Source: Clusia tigrina
Taxonomy: Eukaryota > Arthropoda > Insecta > Diptera > Clusiidae
Length of the DNA stretch: 64,000 bases
Reading direction: 5' to 3'
Assembly: GCA_920105625.2 (NCBI GenBank)
Contig: OV050032.1
Span: forward strand, 102,532,542 to 102,596,541
Program-made: the position numbers and the translations under genes
Part shown: piece by piece, positions 39,701-52,781 of the stretch
How positions within the stretch are numbered: the first letter of the stretch is position 1
Layout: every line of letters begins with the position of its first letter
The notes under the pieces: generated by a model
Databases searched by the model: none
The model's input: the letters and a program-made list of their open reading frames with translations, nothing else
Told to the model about the DNA's origin: nothing

Positions 39701-41105
39701 TTGTCAATTTAAGCCATCGCTCAAAGCTATGCTACCCTAGAGTCCCAAATCAAACACTGATAAAACTTCAAATGGCCCTTACTTCTTTACGGTACGTCCT
39801 ACACCTATCAAAGTTTGCAACACACAAATGCTTGTAACTTTTTACTGGAGCGGCATAAAACCTTGAAATTTTGTAACAATGAAGTACTCGAGCCTCTTGT
39901 CAATTTAAGCCATCGCTCAAAGCTATGCTACCCTAGAGTCCCAAATCAAACACTGATAAAACTTCAAATGGCCCTAACTTCTATACGGTACGTCCTACAC
40001 CTATCAAAGTTTGCAACATACAAATGCTTGTAACTTTTTACTGGAGCGTCATAAAACCTTGAAATTTTGTAACAATGAAGTACCCTAGACTCTTGTCAAT
40101 TTAAGCCATCGCTCAAAGCTATGCTACCCTAGAGTCCCAAATCAAACACTGATAAAACTTCAAATGGCCCTAACTTCTATATGGTACGTCCTACACCTAT
40201 CAAAGATTGCAACACACAAATGCTTGTAACTTTTCACTGGAGCGTCATAAAACCTTGAAATTTTGTAACAATGAAGTACCCGAGACTCTTGTCAATTTAA
40301 GCCATCGCTCAAAGCTATGCTACCCTAGAGTCCCAAATCAAACACTGATAAAACTTCAAATGGGCCTAACTTCTATACGGTACGTCCTACACCTATCAAA
40401 GTTGACAACATTCAAATGCTTGTAACTTTTTACTGGAGCGTCATAAAACCTTGAAATTTTGTAACAATGAAGTACCCGAGACTCTTGTCAATTTAAGCCA
40501 TCGCTCAAAGCTATGCTACCCTAGAGTCCCAAATCAAACACTGATAAAACTTCAAATGGCCCTAACTTCTATATGGTACGTCCTACACCTATCAAAGTTT
40601 GCAACACACAAATGCTTGTAACTTTTTACTGGAGCGTCATAAAACCTTGAAATTTTGAAACAATAAAGTACTCGAGCCTCTTGTCAATTTAAGCCATCGC
40701 TCAAAGCTATGCTACCCTAGAGTCCCAAATCAAACACTGATAAAACTTCAAATGGCCCTAACTTCTTTACGGTACGTCCTACACCTATCAAAGTTTGCAA
40801 CATACAAATGCTGGTAACTTTTTACTGGAGCATCATAAAACCTTGAAATTTTGTAACAATGAAGTAACCGAGACTCTTGTCAATTTAAGCCATCGCTCAA
40901 AGCTATGTTACCCTAGAGTCCCAAATCAAACACTGATAAAACTTCAAATGGCCCTAACTTCTATATGGTACGTCCTACACCTATCAAAGATTGCAACACA
41001 CAAATGCTTGTAACTTTTTACTGGAGCGTCACAAAACCTTGAAATTTTGTAACAATAAAGTACTCGAGCCTCTTGTCAATTTAAGCCATCGCTCAAAGCT
41101 ATGCT

Positions 41106-42572
41106 ACCCTAGAGTCCCAAATCAAACACTGATAAAACTTCAAATGGCCCTAACTTATTTACTGTACGTCCTACACCTATCAAAGTTGGCAACATTCAAA
41201 TGCTTGTAACTTTTTACTGGAGCGTCATAAAACCTTGAAATTTTGTAACAATGAAATACCCGAGACTCTTGTCAATTTAAGCCATCGCTCAAAGCTATGC
41301 TACACTAGAGTCCCAAATCAAACACTGATAAAACTTCAAATGGCCCTAACTTCTATATGGTACGTCCTACACCTATCAAAGTTTGCAACACACAAATGCT
41401 TGTAACTTTTTACTGGAGCGTCATAAAACCTTGAAATTTTGAAACAATAAAGTACTCGAGCCTCTTGTCAATTTAAGCCATCGCTCAAAGCTATGCTACC
41501 CTAGAGTCCCAAATCAAACACTGATAAAACTTCAAATGGCCCTTACTTCTTTACGGTACGTCCTACACCTATCAAAGTTTGCAACACACAAATGCTTGTA
41601 ACTTTTTACTGGAGCGGCATAAAACCTTGAAATTTTGTAACAATGAAGTACCCGAGACTCTTGTCAATTTAAGCCATCGCTCAAAGCTATGCTACCCTAG
41701 AGTCCCAAATCAAACACTGATAAAACTTCAAATGGCCCTAACTTCTATACGATACGTCCTACACCTATCAAAGATGGCAACATTCAAATGCTTGTAACAT
41801 TTTACTGGAGCGTCATAAAACCTTGAAATTTTGAAACAATAAAGTACTCGAGCCTCTTGTCAATTTAAGCCATCGCTCAAAGCTACGCTACCCTAGAGTC
41901 CCAAATCAAACACTGATAAAACTTCAAATGGCCCTAACTTCTATACGATACGTCCTACACCTATCAAAGTTGGCAACATTCAAATGCTTGTAACTTTTTA
42001 CTGGAGCGTCATAAAACCTTGAAATTTTGTAACAATAAAGTACTCGAGCATCTTGTCAATTAAGGCTATCGCTCAAAGCTATGCTACCCTAGAGTCCAAA
42101 ATCAAACACTGATAAAACTTCAAATGGCCCTAACTTCTTTACGGTACGTCCTACACCTATCAAAGTTTGCAACATACAAATGCTTGTAACTTTTTACTGG
42201 AGCGTCATAAAACCTTGAAATTTTGTAACAATGAAGTACCCTAGACTCTTGTCAATTTAAGCCATCGCTCAAAGCTATGCTACCCTAGAGTCCCAAATCA
42301 AACACTGATAAAACTTCAAATGGCCCTAACTTCTATATGGTACGTCCTACACCTATCAAAGATTGCAACACACAAATGCTTGTAACTTTTCACTGGAGCG
42401 TCATAAAACCTTGAAATTTTGAAACAATAAAGTACTCGAGCCTCTTGTCAATTTAAGCCATCGCTCAAAGCTATGCTACCCTAGAGTCCCAAATCAAACA
42501 CTGATAAAACTTCAAATGGCCCTAACTTCTTTACGGTACGTCCTAAACCTATCAAAGTTTGCAACATACAAA
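41106..42572 (-). repeat. Second copy of the gap-adjacent segment
   Basis: Mirrors 29543-31010 with regular lengths (TCCC, TTGTAACTTT, GGTACGTCC). The marker CAATTAAGGC is at 30494, 42057, 43233 and 46565, that is at spacings of 59 units minus one base, 6 units and 17 units, so this module has been copied at least three times. Confidence 0.8.
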
Positions 42573-42829
42573 TGCTTGTAACTTTTTACTGGAGCGTCAC
42601 AAAACCTTGAAATTTTGTAACAATAAAGTACTCGAGCCTCTTGTCAATTTAAGCCATCGCTCAAAGCTATGCTACCCTAGAGTCCCAAATCAAACACTGA
42701 TAAAACTTCAAATGGCCCTAACTTATTTACTGTACGTCCTACACCTATCAAAGTTGGCAACATTCAAATGCTTGTAACTTTTTACTGGAGCGTCATAAAA
42801 CCTTGAAATTTTGTAACAATGAAATACCC

Positions 42830-45310
42830 GAGACTCTTGTCAATTTAAGCCATCGCTCAAAGCTATGCTACCCTAGAGTCCCAAATCAAACACTGATAAA
42901 ACTTCAAATGGCCCTAACTTCTATACGATACGTCCTACACCTATCAAAGATGGCAACATTCAAATGCTTGTAACATTTTACTGGAGCGTCATAAAACCTT
43001 GAAATTTTGAAACAATAAAGTACTCGAGCCTCTTGTCAATTTAAGCCATCGCTCAAAGCTACGCTACCCTAGAGTCCCAAATCAAACACTGATAAAACTT
43101 CAAATGGCCCTAACTTCTATACGATACGTCCTACACCTATCAAAGTTGGCAACATTCAAATGCTTGTAACTTTTTACTGGAGCGTCATAAAACCTTGAAA
43201 TTTTGTAACAATAAAGTACTCGAGCATCTTGTCAATTAAGGCTATCGCTCAAAGCTATGCTACCCTAGAGTCCAAAATCAAACACTGATAAAACTTCAAA
43301 TGGCCCTAACTTCTTTACGGTACGTCCTACACCTATCAAAGTTTGCAACATACAAATGCTTGTAACTTTTTACTGGAGCGTCATAAAACCTTGAAATTTT
43401 GTAACAATGAAGTACCCTAGACTCTTGTCAATTTAAGCCATCGCTCAAAGCTATGCTACCCTAGAGTCCCAAATCAAACACTGATAAAACTTCAAATGGC
43501 CCTAACTTCTATATGGTACGTCCTACACCTATCAAAGATTGCATCACACAAATGCTTGTAACTTTTCACTGGAGCGTCATAAAACCTTGAAATTTTGAAA
43601 CAATAAAGTACTCGAGCCTCTTGTCAATTTAAGCCATCGCTCAAAGCTATGCTACCCTAGAGTCCCAAATCAAACACTGATAAAACTTCAAATGGCCCTA
43701 ACTTCTTTACGGTACGTCCTAAACCTATCAAAGTTTGCAACATACAAATGCTTGTAACTTTTTACTGGAGCGTCATAAAACCTTGAAATTTTGTAACAAT
43801 GAAGTACCCGAGACTCTTGTCAATTTAAGCCATCGCTCAAAGCTATGCTACCCTAGAGTCCCAAATCAAACACTGATAAAACTTCAAATGGCCCTAACTT
43901 CTATACGGTACGTCCTACACCTATCAAAGTTGACAACATTCAAATGCTTGTAACTTTTTACTGGAGCGTCATAAAACCTTGAAATTTTGTAACAATGAAG
44001 TACCCGAGACTCTTGTCAATTTAAGCCATCGCTCAAAGCTATGCTACCCTAGAGTCCCAAATCAAACACTGATAAAACCTCAAATGGCCCTAACTTCTAT
44101 ATGGTACGTCCTACACCTATCAAAGTTTGCAACACACAAATGCTTGTAACTTTTTACTGGAGCGTCATAAAACCTTGAAATTTTGTAACAATGAAGTACC
44201 CGAGCCTCTTGTCAATTTAAGCCATCGCTCAAAGCTATGCTACCCTAGAGTCCCAAATCAAACACTGATAAAACTTCAAATGGCCCTAACTTCTATATGG
44301 TACGTCCTACACCTTTCAAAGTTTGCAACATACAAATGCTTGTAACTTTTTACTGGAGCGTCATAAAACCTTGAAATTTTGTAACAATGAAGTACCCGAG
44401 ACTCTTGTCAATTTAAGCCATCGCTCAAAGCTATGCTACCCTAGAGTCCCAAATCAAACACTGATAAAACTTCAAATGGCCCTAACTTCTATACGATACG
44501 TCCTACACCTATCAAAGTTGGCAACATTCAAATGCTTGTAACTTTTTACTGGAGCGTCATAAAACCTTGAAATTTTGTAACAATAAAGTACTCGAGCATT
44601 TTGTCAATTTAAGTTATCGCTCAAAGCTATGCTACCCTAGAGTCCCAAATCAAACACTGATAAAACTTCAAATGGCCCTAACTTCTTTACGGTACGTCCT
44701 ACACCTATCAAAGTTGGCAACATTCAAACGCTTGTAACTTTTTACTGGAGCGTCATAAAACCTTGATATTTTGAAACAATAAAGTACTCGAGCCTCTTGT
44801 CAATTTAAGCCATCGCTCAAAGCTATGCTACCCTAGAGTCATAAATCAAACACTGATAAAACTTCAAATGGCCCTAACTTCTATATGGTACGTCCTACAC
44901 CTGTCAAAGTTTGCAACACACAAATGCTTGTAACTTTTTACTGGAGCGTCATAAAACCTTGATATTTTGAAACAATAAAGTACTCGAGCCTCTTGTCAAT
45001 TTAAGCCATCGCTCAAAGCTATGCTACCCTAGAGTCATAAATCAAACACTGATAAAACTTTAAATGGCCCTAACTTCTATATGGTACGTCCTACACCTAT
45101 CAAAGTTTGCAACACACAAATGCTTGTAACTTTTTACTGGAGCGTCATAAAACTTTGAAATTTTGAAACAATAAAGTACTCGAGCCTCTTGTCAATTTAA
45201 GCCATCGCTCAAAGCTATGCTACCCTAGAGTCCCAAATCAAACACTGATAAAACTTCAAATGGCCCTAACTTCTATATGGTACGTCCTACACCTATCAAA
45301 GATTGCAACA
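42830..45310 (-). repeat. 2.5-kb segment, copy 1 of a 17-monomer offset duplication
   Basis: Matches 46162-48642 at an offset of exactly 3332 bp. Rare shared changes are ACCTTTCAAAG (44313 and 47645) and GAGCATTTTGTC (44595 and 47927). Private differences include TAACATTTT at about 42970 and GCATCACAC at about 43542. After the segment the offset becomes 3136 bp, so one monomer was lost from the downstream copy. The 17-unit offset equals the left array's longer HOR length, which may be coincidence. Confidence 0.8.
44127..45179 (-). repeat. Five-monomer cassette, copy 2
   Basis: Same order of marker units as at 31388, with GTCATAAATC at 44840 and 45036. Differs by GAGCATTTTG and CAAACGCTTG. 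Lies inside the 42830-45310 duplicated segment. Confidence 0.85.
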
Positions 45311-46161
45311 CACAAATGCTTGTAACTTTTCACTGGAGCGTCATAAAACCTTGAAATTTTGAAACAATAAAGTACTCGAGCCTCTTGTCAATTTAAGCCA
45401 TCGCTCAAAGCTATGCTACCCTAGAGTCCCAAATCAAACACTGATAAAACTTCAAATGGCCCTAACTTCTTTACGGTACGTCCTAAACCTATCAAAGTTT
45501 GCAACATACAAATGCTTGTAACTTTTTACTGGAGCGTCATAAAACCTTGAAATTTTGTAACAATGAAGTACCCGAGACTCTTGTCAATTTAAGCCATCGC
45601 TCAAAGCTATGCTACCCTAGAGTCCCAAATCAAACACTGATAAAGCTTCAAATGGCCCTAACTTCTATACGGTACGTCCTACACCTATCAAAGATTGCAA
45701 CATACAAATGCTTGTAACTTTTTACTGGAGCGTCATAAAACCTTGAAATTTTGAAACAATAAAGTACTCGAGCCTCTTGTCAATTTAAGCCATCGCTCAA
45801 AGCTATGCTACCCTAGAGTCCCAAATCAAAAACTGATAAAACTTCAAATGGCCCTAACTTCTATACGGTACGTCCTACACCTATCAAAGTTTGCAACACA
45901 CAAATGCTGGTAACTTTTTACTGGAGCGTCATAAAACCTTGAAATTTTGAAACAATAAAGTACTCGAGCCTCTTGTCAATTTAAGCCATCGCTCAAAGCT
46001 ATGCTAACCTAGAGTCCAAAATCAAACACTGATAAAACTTCAAATGGCCCTTACTTCTTTACGGTACGTCCTACACCTATCAAAGTTTGCAACACACAAA
46101 TGCTTGTAACTTTTTACTGGAGCGGCATAAAACCTTGAAATTTTGTAACAATGAAGTACCC

Positions 46162-48642
46162 GAGACTCTTGTCAATTTAAGCCATCGCTCAAAGCTATGC
46201 TACCCTAGAGTCCCAAATCAAACACTGATAAAACTTCAAATGGCCCTAACTTCTATACGATACGTCCTACACCTATCAAAGATGGCAACATTCAAATGCT
46301 TGTAACTTTTTACTGGAGCGTCATAAAACCTTGAAATTTTGAAACAATAAAGTACTCGAGCCTCTTGTCAATTTAAGCCATCGCTCAAAGCTACGCTACC
46401 CTAGAGTCCCAAATCAAACACTGATAAAACTTCAAATGGCCCTAACTTCTATACGATACGTCCTACACCTATCAAAGTTGGCAACATTCAAATGCTTGTA
46501 ACTTTTTACTGGAGCGTCATAAAACCTTGAAATTTTGTAACAATAAAGTACTCGAGCATCTTGTCAATTAAGGCTATCGCTCAAAGCTATGCTACCCTAG
46601 AGTCCAAAATCAAACACTGATAAAACTTCAAATGGCCCTAACTTCTTTACGGTACGTCCTACACCTATCAAAGTTTGCAACATACAAATGCTTGTAACTT
46701 TTTACTGGAGCGTCATAAAACCTTGAAATTTTGTAACAATGAAGTACCCTAGACTCTTGTCAATTTAAGCCATCGCTCAAAGCTATGCTACCCTAGAGTC
46801 CCAAATCAAACACTGATAAAACTTCAAATGGCCCTAACTTCTATATGGTACGTCCTACACCTATCAAAGATTGCAACACACAAATGCTTGTAACTTTTTA
46901 CTGGAGCGTCATAAAACCTTGAAATTTTGAAACAATAAAGTACTCGAGCCTCTTGTCAATTTAAGCCATCGCTCAAAGCTATGCTACCCTAGAGTCCCAA
47001 ATCAAACACTGATAAAACTTCAAATGGCCCTAACTTCTTTACGGTACGTCCTAAACCTATCAAAGTTTGCAACATACAAATGCTTGTAACTTTTTACTGG
47101 AGCGTCATAAAACCTTGAAATTTTGTAACAATGAAGTACCCGAGACTCTTGTCAATTTAAGCCATCGCTCAAAGCTATGCTACCCTAGAGTCCCAAATCA
47201 AACACTGATAAAACTTCAAATGGCCCTAACTTCTATACGGTACGTCCTACACCTATCAAAGTTGACAACATTCAAATGCTTGTAACTTTTTACTGGAGCG
47301 TCATAAAACCTTGAAATTTTGTAACAATGAAGTACCCGAGCCTCTTGTCAATTTAAGCCATCGCTCAAAGCTATGCTACCCTAGAGTCCCAAATCAAACA
47401 CTGATAAAACTTCAAATGGCCCTAACTTCTATATGGTACGTCCTACACCTATCAAAGTTTGCAACACACAAATGCTTGTAACTTTTTACTGGAGCGTCAT
47501 AAAACCTTGAAATTTTGTAACAATGAAGTACCCGAGCCTCTTGTCAATTTAAGCCATCGCTCAAAGCTATGCTACCCTAGAGTCCCAAATCAAACACTGA
47601 TAAAACTTCAAATGGCCCTAGCTTCTATATGGTACGTCCTACACCTTTCAAAGTTTGCAACATACAAATGCTTGTAACTTTTTACTGGAGCGTCATAAAA
47701 CCTTGAAATTTTGTAACAATGAAGTACCCGAGACTCTTGTCAATTTAAGCCATCGCTCAAAGCTCTGCTACCCTAGAGTCCCAAATCAAACACTGATAAA
47801 ACTTCAAATGGCCCTAACTTCTATACGATACGTCCTACACCTATCAAAGTTGGCAACATTCAAATGCTTGTAACTTTTTACTGGAGCATCATAAAACCTT
47901 GAAATTTTGTAACAATAAAGTACTCGAGCATTTTGTCAATTTAAGTTATCGCTCAAAGCTATGCTACCCTAGAGTCCCAAATCAAACACTGATAAAACTT
48001 CAAATGGCCCTAACTTCTTTACGGTACGTCCTACACCTATCAAAGTTGGCAACATTCAAATGCTTGTAACTTTTTACTGGAGCGTCATAAAACCTTGATA
48101 TTTTGAAACAATAAAGTACTCGAGCCTCTTGTCAATTTAAGCCATCGCTCAAAGCTATGCTACCCTAGAGTCATAAATCAAACACTGATAAAACTTCAAA
48201 TGGCCCTAACTTCTATATGGTACGTCCTACACCTGTCAAAGTTTGCAACACACAAATGCTTGTAACTTTTTACTGGAGCGTCATAAAACCTTGATATTTT
48301 GAAACAATAAAGTACTCGAGCCTCTTGTCAATTTAAGCCATCGCTCAAAGCTATGCTACCCTAGAGTCATAAATCAAACACTGATAAAACTTTAAATGGC
48401 CCTAACTTCTATATGGTACGTCCTACACCTATCAAAGTTTGCAACACACAAATGCTTGTAACTTTTTACTGGAGCGTCATAAAACTTTGAAATTTTGAAA
48501 CAATAAAGTACTCGAGCCTCTTGTCAATTTAAGCCATCGCTCAAAGCTATGCTACCCTAGAGTCCCAAATCAAACACTGATAAAACTTCAAATGGCCCTA
48601 ACTTCTATATGGTACGTCCTACACCTATCAAAGATTGCAACA
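46162..48642 (-). repeat. 2.5-kb segment, copy 2 of the 17-monomer offset duplication
   Basis: Counterpart of 42830-45310. Private differences are GCTCTGCTACC at about 47762 and GAGCATCATAAAACC at about 47884. At its end an ATTGCAACACAC unit continues with a TGTAACAATGAAG block, fusing what are two separate units in copy 1, which accounts for the one-monomer loss. Confidence 0.8.
47459..48511 (-). repeat. Five-monomer cassette, copy 3
   Basis: Markers at 48172 and 48368. It shares ACCTTTCAAAG and GAGCATTTTG with copy 2, from which it is 3332 bp away, and is 1960 bp (10 units) from copy 4. Confidence 0.85.
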
Positions 48643-48860
48643 CACAAATGCTTGTAACTTTTTACTGGAGCGTCATAAAACCTTGAAATTTTGTAACAAT
48701 GAAGTACCCGAGACTCTTGTCAATTTAAGCCATCGCTCAAAGCTATGCTACCCTAGAGTCCCAAATCAAACACTGATAAAACTTCAAATGGCCCTAACTT
48801 CTATACGGTACGTCCTACACCTATCAAAGATTGCAACATACAAATGCTTGTAACTTTTTA

Positions 48861-51800
48861 CTGGAGCGTCATAAAACCTTGAAATTTTGAAACAATAAAG
48901 TACTCGAGCCTCTTGTCAATTTAAGCCATCGCTCAAAGCTATGCTACCCTAGAGTCCCAAATCAAAAACTGATAAAACTTCAAATGGCCCTAACTTCTAT
49001 ACGGTACGTCCTACACCTATCAAAGTTTGCAACACACAAATGCTGGTAACTTTTTACTGGAGCGTCATAAAACCTTGAAATTTTGAAACAATAAAGTACT
49101 CGAGCCTCTTGTCAATTTAAGCCATCGCTCAAAGCTATGCTAACCTAGAGTCCCAAATCAAACACTGATAAAACTTCAAATGGCCCTAACTTCTATACAG
49201 TACGTCCTACACCTATCAAAGTTTGCAACATACAAATGCTTGTAACTTTTTACTGGAGCGTCATAAAACCTTGAAATTTTGTAACAATGAAGTACCCGAG
49301 ACTCTTGTCAATTTAAGCCATCGCTCAAAGCTATGCTACCCTAGAGTCCCAAATCAAACACTGATAAAACTTCAAATGGCCCTAACTTCTATATGGTACG
49401 TCCTACACCTATCAAAGTTTGCAACACACAAATGCTTGTAACTTTTTACTGGAGCGTCATAAAACCTTGAAATTTTGTAACAATGAAGTACCCGAGCCTC
49501 TTGTCAATTTAAGCCATCGCGCCAAGCTATGCTACCCTAGAGCCCCAAATCAAACACTGATAAAACTTTAAATGGCCCTAACTTCTATATGGTACGTCCT
49601 ACACCTATCAAAGTTTGCAACATACAAATGCTTGTAACTTTTTACTGGAGCGTCATAAAACCTTGAAATTTTGTAACAATGAAGTACCCGAGACTCTTGT
49701 CAATTTAAGCCATCGCTCAAAGCTATGCTACCCTAGAGTCCCAAATCAAACACTGATAAAACTTCAAATGGCCCTAACTTCTATACGATACGTCCTACAC
49801 CTATCAAAGTTGGCAACATTCAAATGCTTGTAACTTTTTACTGGAGCGTCATAAAACCTTGAAATTTTGTAACAATAAAGTACTCGAGCATCTTGTCAAT
49901 TTAAGTTATCGCTCAAAGCTATGCTACCCTAGAGTCCCAAATCAAACACTGATAAAACTTCAAATGGCCCTAACTTCTTTACGGTACGTCCTACACCTAT
50001 CAAAGTTGGCAACATTCAAATGCTTGTAACTTTTTACTGGAGCGTCATAAAACCTTGATATTTTGAAACAATAAAGTACTCGAGCCTCTTGTCAATTTAA
50101 GCCATCGCTCAAAGCTATGCTACCCTAGAGTCATAAATCAAACACTGATAAAACTTCAAATGGCCCTAACTTCTATATGGTACGTCCTACACCTGTCAAA
50201 GTTTGCAACACACAAATGCTAGTAACTTTTTACTGGAGCGTCATAAAACCTTGATATTTTGAAACAATAAAGTACTCGAGCCTCTTGTCAATTTAAGCCA
50301 TCGCTCAAAGCTATGCTACCCTAGAGTCATAAATCAAACACTGATAAATCTTTAAATGGCCCTAACTTCTATATGGTACGTCCTACACCTATCAAAGTTT
50401 GCAACACACAAATGCTTGTAACTTTTTACTGGAGCGTCATAAAACTTTGAAATTTTGAAACAATAAAGTACTCGAGCCTCTTGTCAATTTAAGCCATCGC
50501 TCAAAGCTATGCTACCCTAGAGTCCCAAATCAAACACTGATAAAACTTCAAATGGCCCTAACTTCTTTGCGGTACGTCCTAAACCTATCAAAGTTTGCAA
50601 CATACAAATGCTTGTAACTTTTTACTGTAGCGTCATAAAACCTTGAAATTTTGTAACAATGAAGTACCCGAGACTCTTGTCAATTTAAGCCATCGCTCAA
50701 AGCTATGCTACCCTAGAGTCCCAAATCAAACACTGATAAAACTTCAAATGGCCCTAACTTCTATACGGTACGTCCTACACCTATCAAAGATTGCAACATA
50801 CAAATGCTTGTAACTTTTTACTGGAGCGTCATAAAACCTTGAAATTTTGAAACAATAAAGTACTCGAGCCTCTTGTCAATTTAAGCCATCGCTCAAAGCT
50901 ATGCTACCCTAGAGTCCCAAATCAAAAACTGATAAAACTTCAAATGGCCCTAACTTCTATACGGTACGTCCTACACCTATCAAAGTTTGCAACATACAAA
51001 TGCTTGTAACTTTTTACTGGAGCGTAATAAAACCTTGAAATTTTGTAACAATAAAGTACTCGAGCCTCTTGTCAATTTAAGCTATCGCTCAACGCTATGC
51101 TACCCTAGATTCCCAAATCAAACACTGATAAAACTTCAAATGGCCCTAACTTCTTTACGGTACGTCCTACACCTATCAAAGTTTGCAACATACAAATGCT
51201 TGTAAATTTTTACTGGAGCGTCATAAAACCTTGAAATTTTGAAACAATAAAGTACTCGAGCCTCTTGTCAATTTAAGCCATCGCTCAAAGCTATGCTACC
51301 CTAGAGTCCCAAATCAAACACTGATAAAACTTCAAATGGCCCTAACTTCTATAGGGTACGTCCTACACCTATCAAAGTTTGCAACACACAAATGCTGGTA
51401 ACTTTTTACTGGAGCGTCATAAAACCTTGAAATTTTGAAACAATAAAGTACTCGAGCCTCTTGTCAATTTAAGCCATCGCTCAAAGCTATGCTACCCTAG
51501 AGTCCCAAATCAAACACTGATAAAACTTCAAATGGCCCTAACTTCTATATGGTACGTCCTACACCTATCAAAGATTGCAACACACAAATGCTTGTAACTT
51601 TTCACTGGAGCGTCATAAAACCTTGAAATTTTGAAACAATAAAGTACTCGAGCCTCTTGTCAATTTAAGCCATCGCTCAAAGCTATGCTACCCTAGAGTC
51701 CCAAATCAAACACTGATAAAACTTCAAATGGCCCTAACTTCTTTACGGTACGTCCTAAGCCTATCAAAGTTTGCAACATACAAATGCTTGTAACTTTTTA

Positions 51801-52160
51801 CTGGAGCGTCATAAAACCTTGAAATTTTGTAACAATGAAGTACCCGAGACTCTTGTCAATTTAAGCCATCGCTCAAAGCTTTGCTACCCTAGAGTCCCAA
51901 ATCAAACACTGATAAAACTTCAAATGGCCCTAACTTCTATACGGTACGTCCTACACCTATCAAAGATTGCAACATACAAATGCTTGTAACTTTTTACTGG
52001 AGCGTCATAAAACCTTGAAATTTTGAAACAATAAAGTACTCGAGCCTCTTGTCAATTTAAGCCATCGCTCAAAGCTATGCTACCCTAGAGTCCCAAATCA
52101 AAAACTGATAAAACTTCAAATGGCCCTAACTTCTATACGGTACGTCCTACACCTATCAAA
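48861..52160 (-). repeat. 3.3-kb segment, copy 1 of a 20-monomer offset duplication
   Basis: Matches 52782-56081 at an offset of 3921 bp (20 units plus the one-base insertion at 52376). Rare shared changes are AAATCTTTAAATGG, TTCTTTGCGG, TTACTGTAGCG, CCTAAGCC and AGCTTTGCTACC. Private here: CGCGCCAAGC at about 49519, AGAGCCCC at about 49539 and TATAGGGTACG at about 51350. Ends are approximate, placed where variant sharing stops. Confidence 0.82.
49419..50471 (-). repeat. Five-monomer cassette, copy 4
   Basis: Markers at 50132 and 50328. Carries AATGCTAGTAAC and AAATCTTTAAATGG, both shared only with copy 5, so copies 4 and 5 are the youngest pair. Confidence 0.85.
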
Positions 52161-52781
52161 GTTTGCAACATACAAATGCTTGTAACTTTTTACTGGAGCG
52201 TAATAAAACCTTGAAATTTTGTAACAATAAAGTACTCGAGCCTCTTGTCAATTTAAGCTATCGCTCAACGCTATGCTACCCTAGATTCCCAAATCAAACA
52301 CTGATAAAACTTCAAATGGCCCTAACTTCTTTACGGTACGTCCTACACCTATCAAAGTTTGCAACATACAAATGCTTTGTAAATTTTTACTGGAGCGTCA
52401 TAAAACCTTGAAATTTTGAAACAATAAAGTACTCGAGCCTCTTGTCAATTTAAGCCATCGCTCAAAGCTATGCTACCCTAGAGTCCCAAATCAAACACTG
52501 ATAAAACTTCAAATGGCCCTAACTTCTATACGGTACGTCCTACACCTATCAAAGTTTGCAACACACAAATGCTGGTAACTTTTTACTGGAGCGTCATAAA
52601 ACCTTGAAATTTTGAAACAATAAAGTACTCGAGCCTCTTGTCAATTTAAGCCATCGCTCAAAGCTATGCTACCCTAGAGTCCCAAATCAAACACTGATAA
52701 AACTTCAAATGGCCCTAACTTCTATATGGTACGTCCTACACCTATCAAAGATTGCAACACACAAATGCTTGTAACTTTTCA

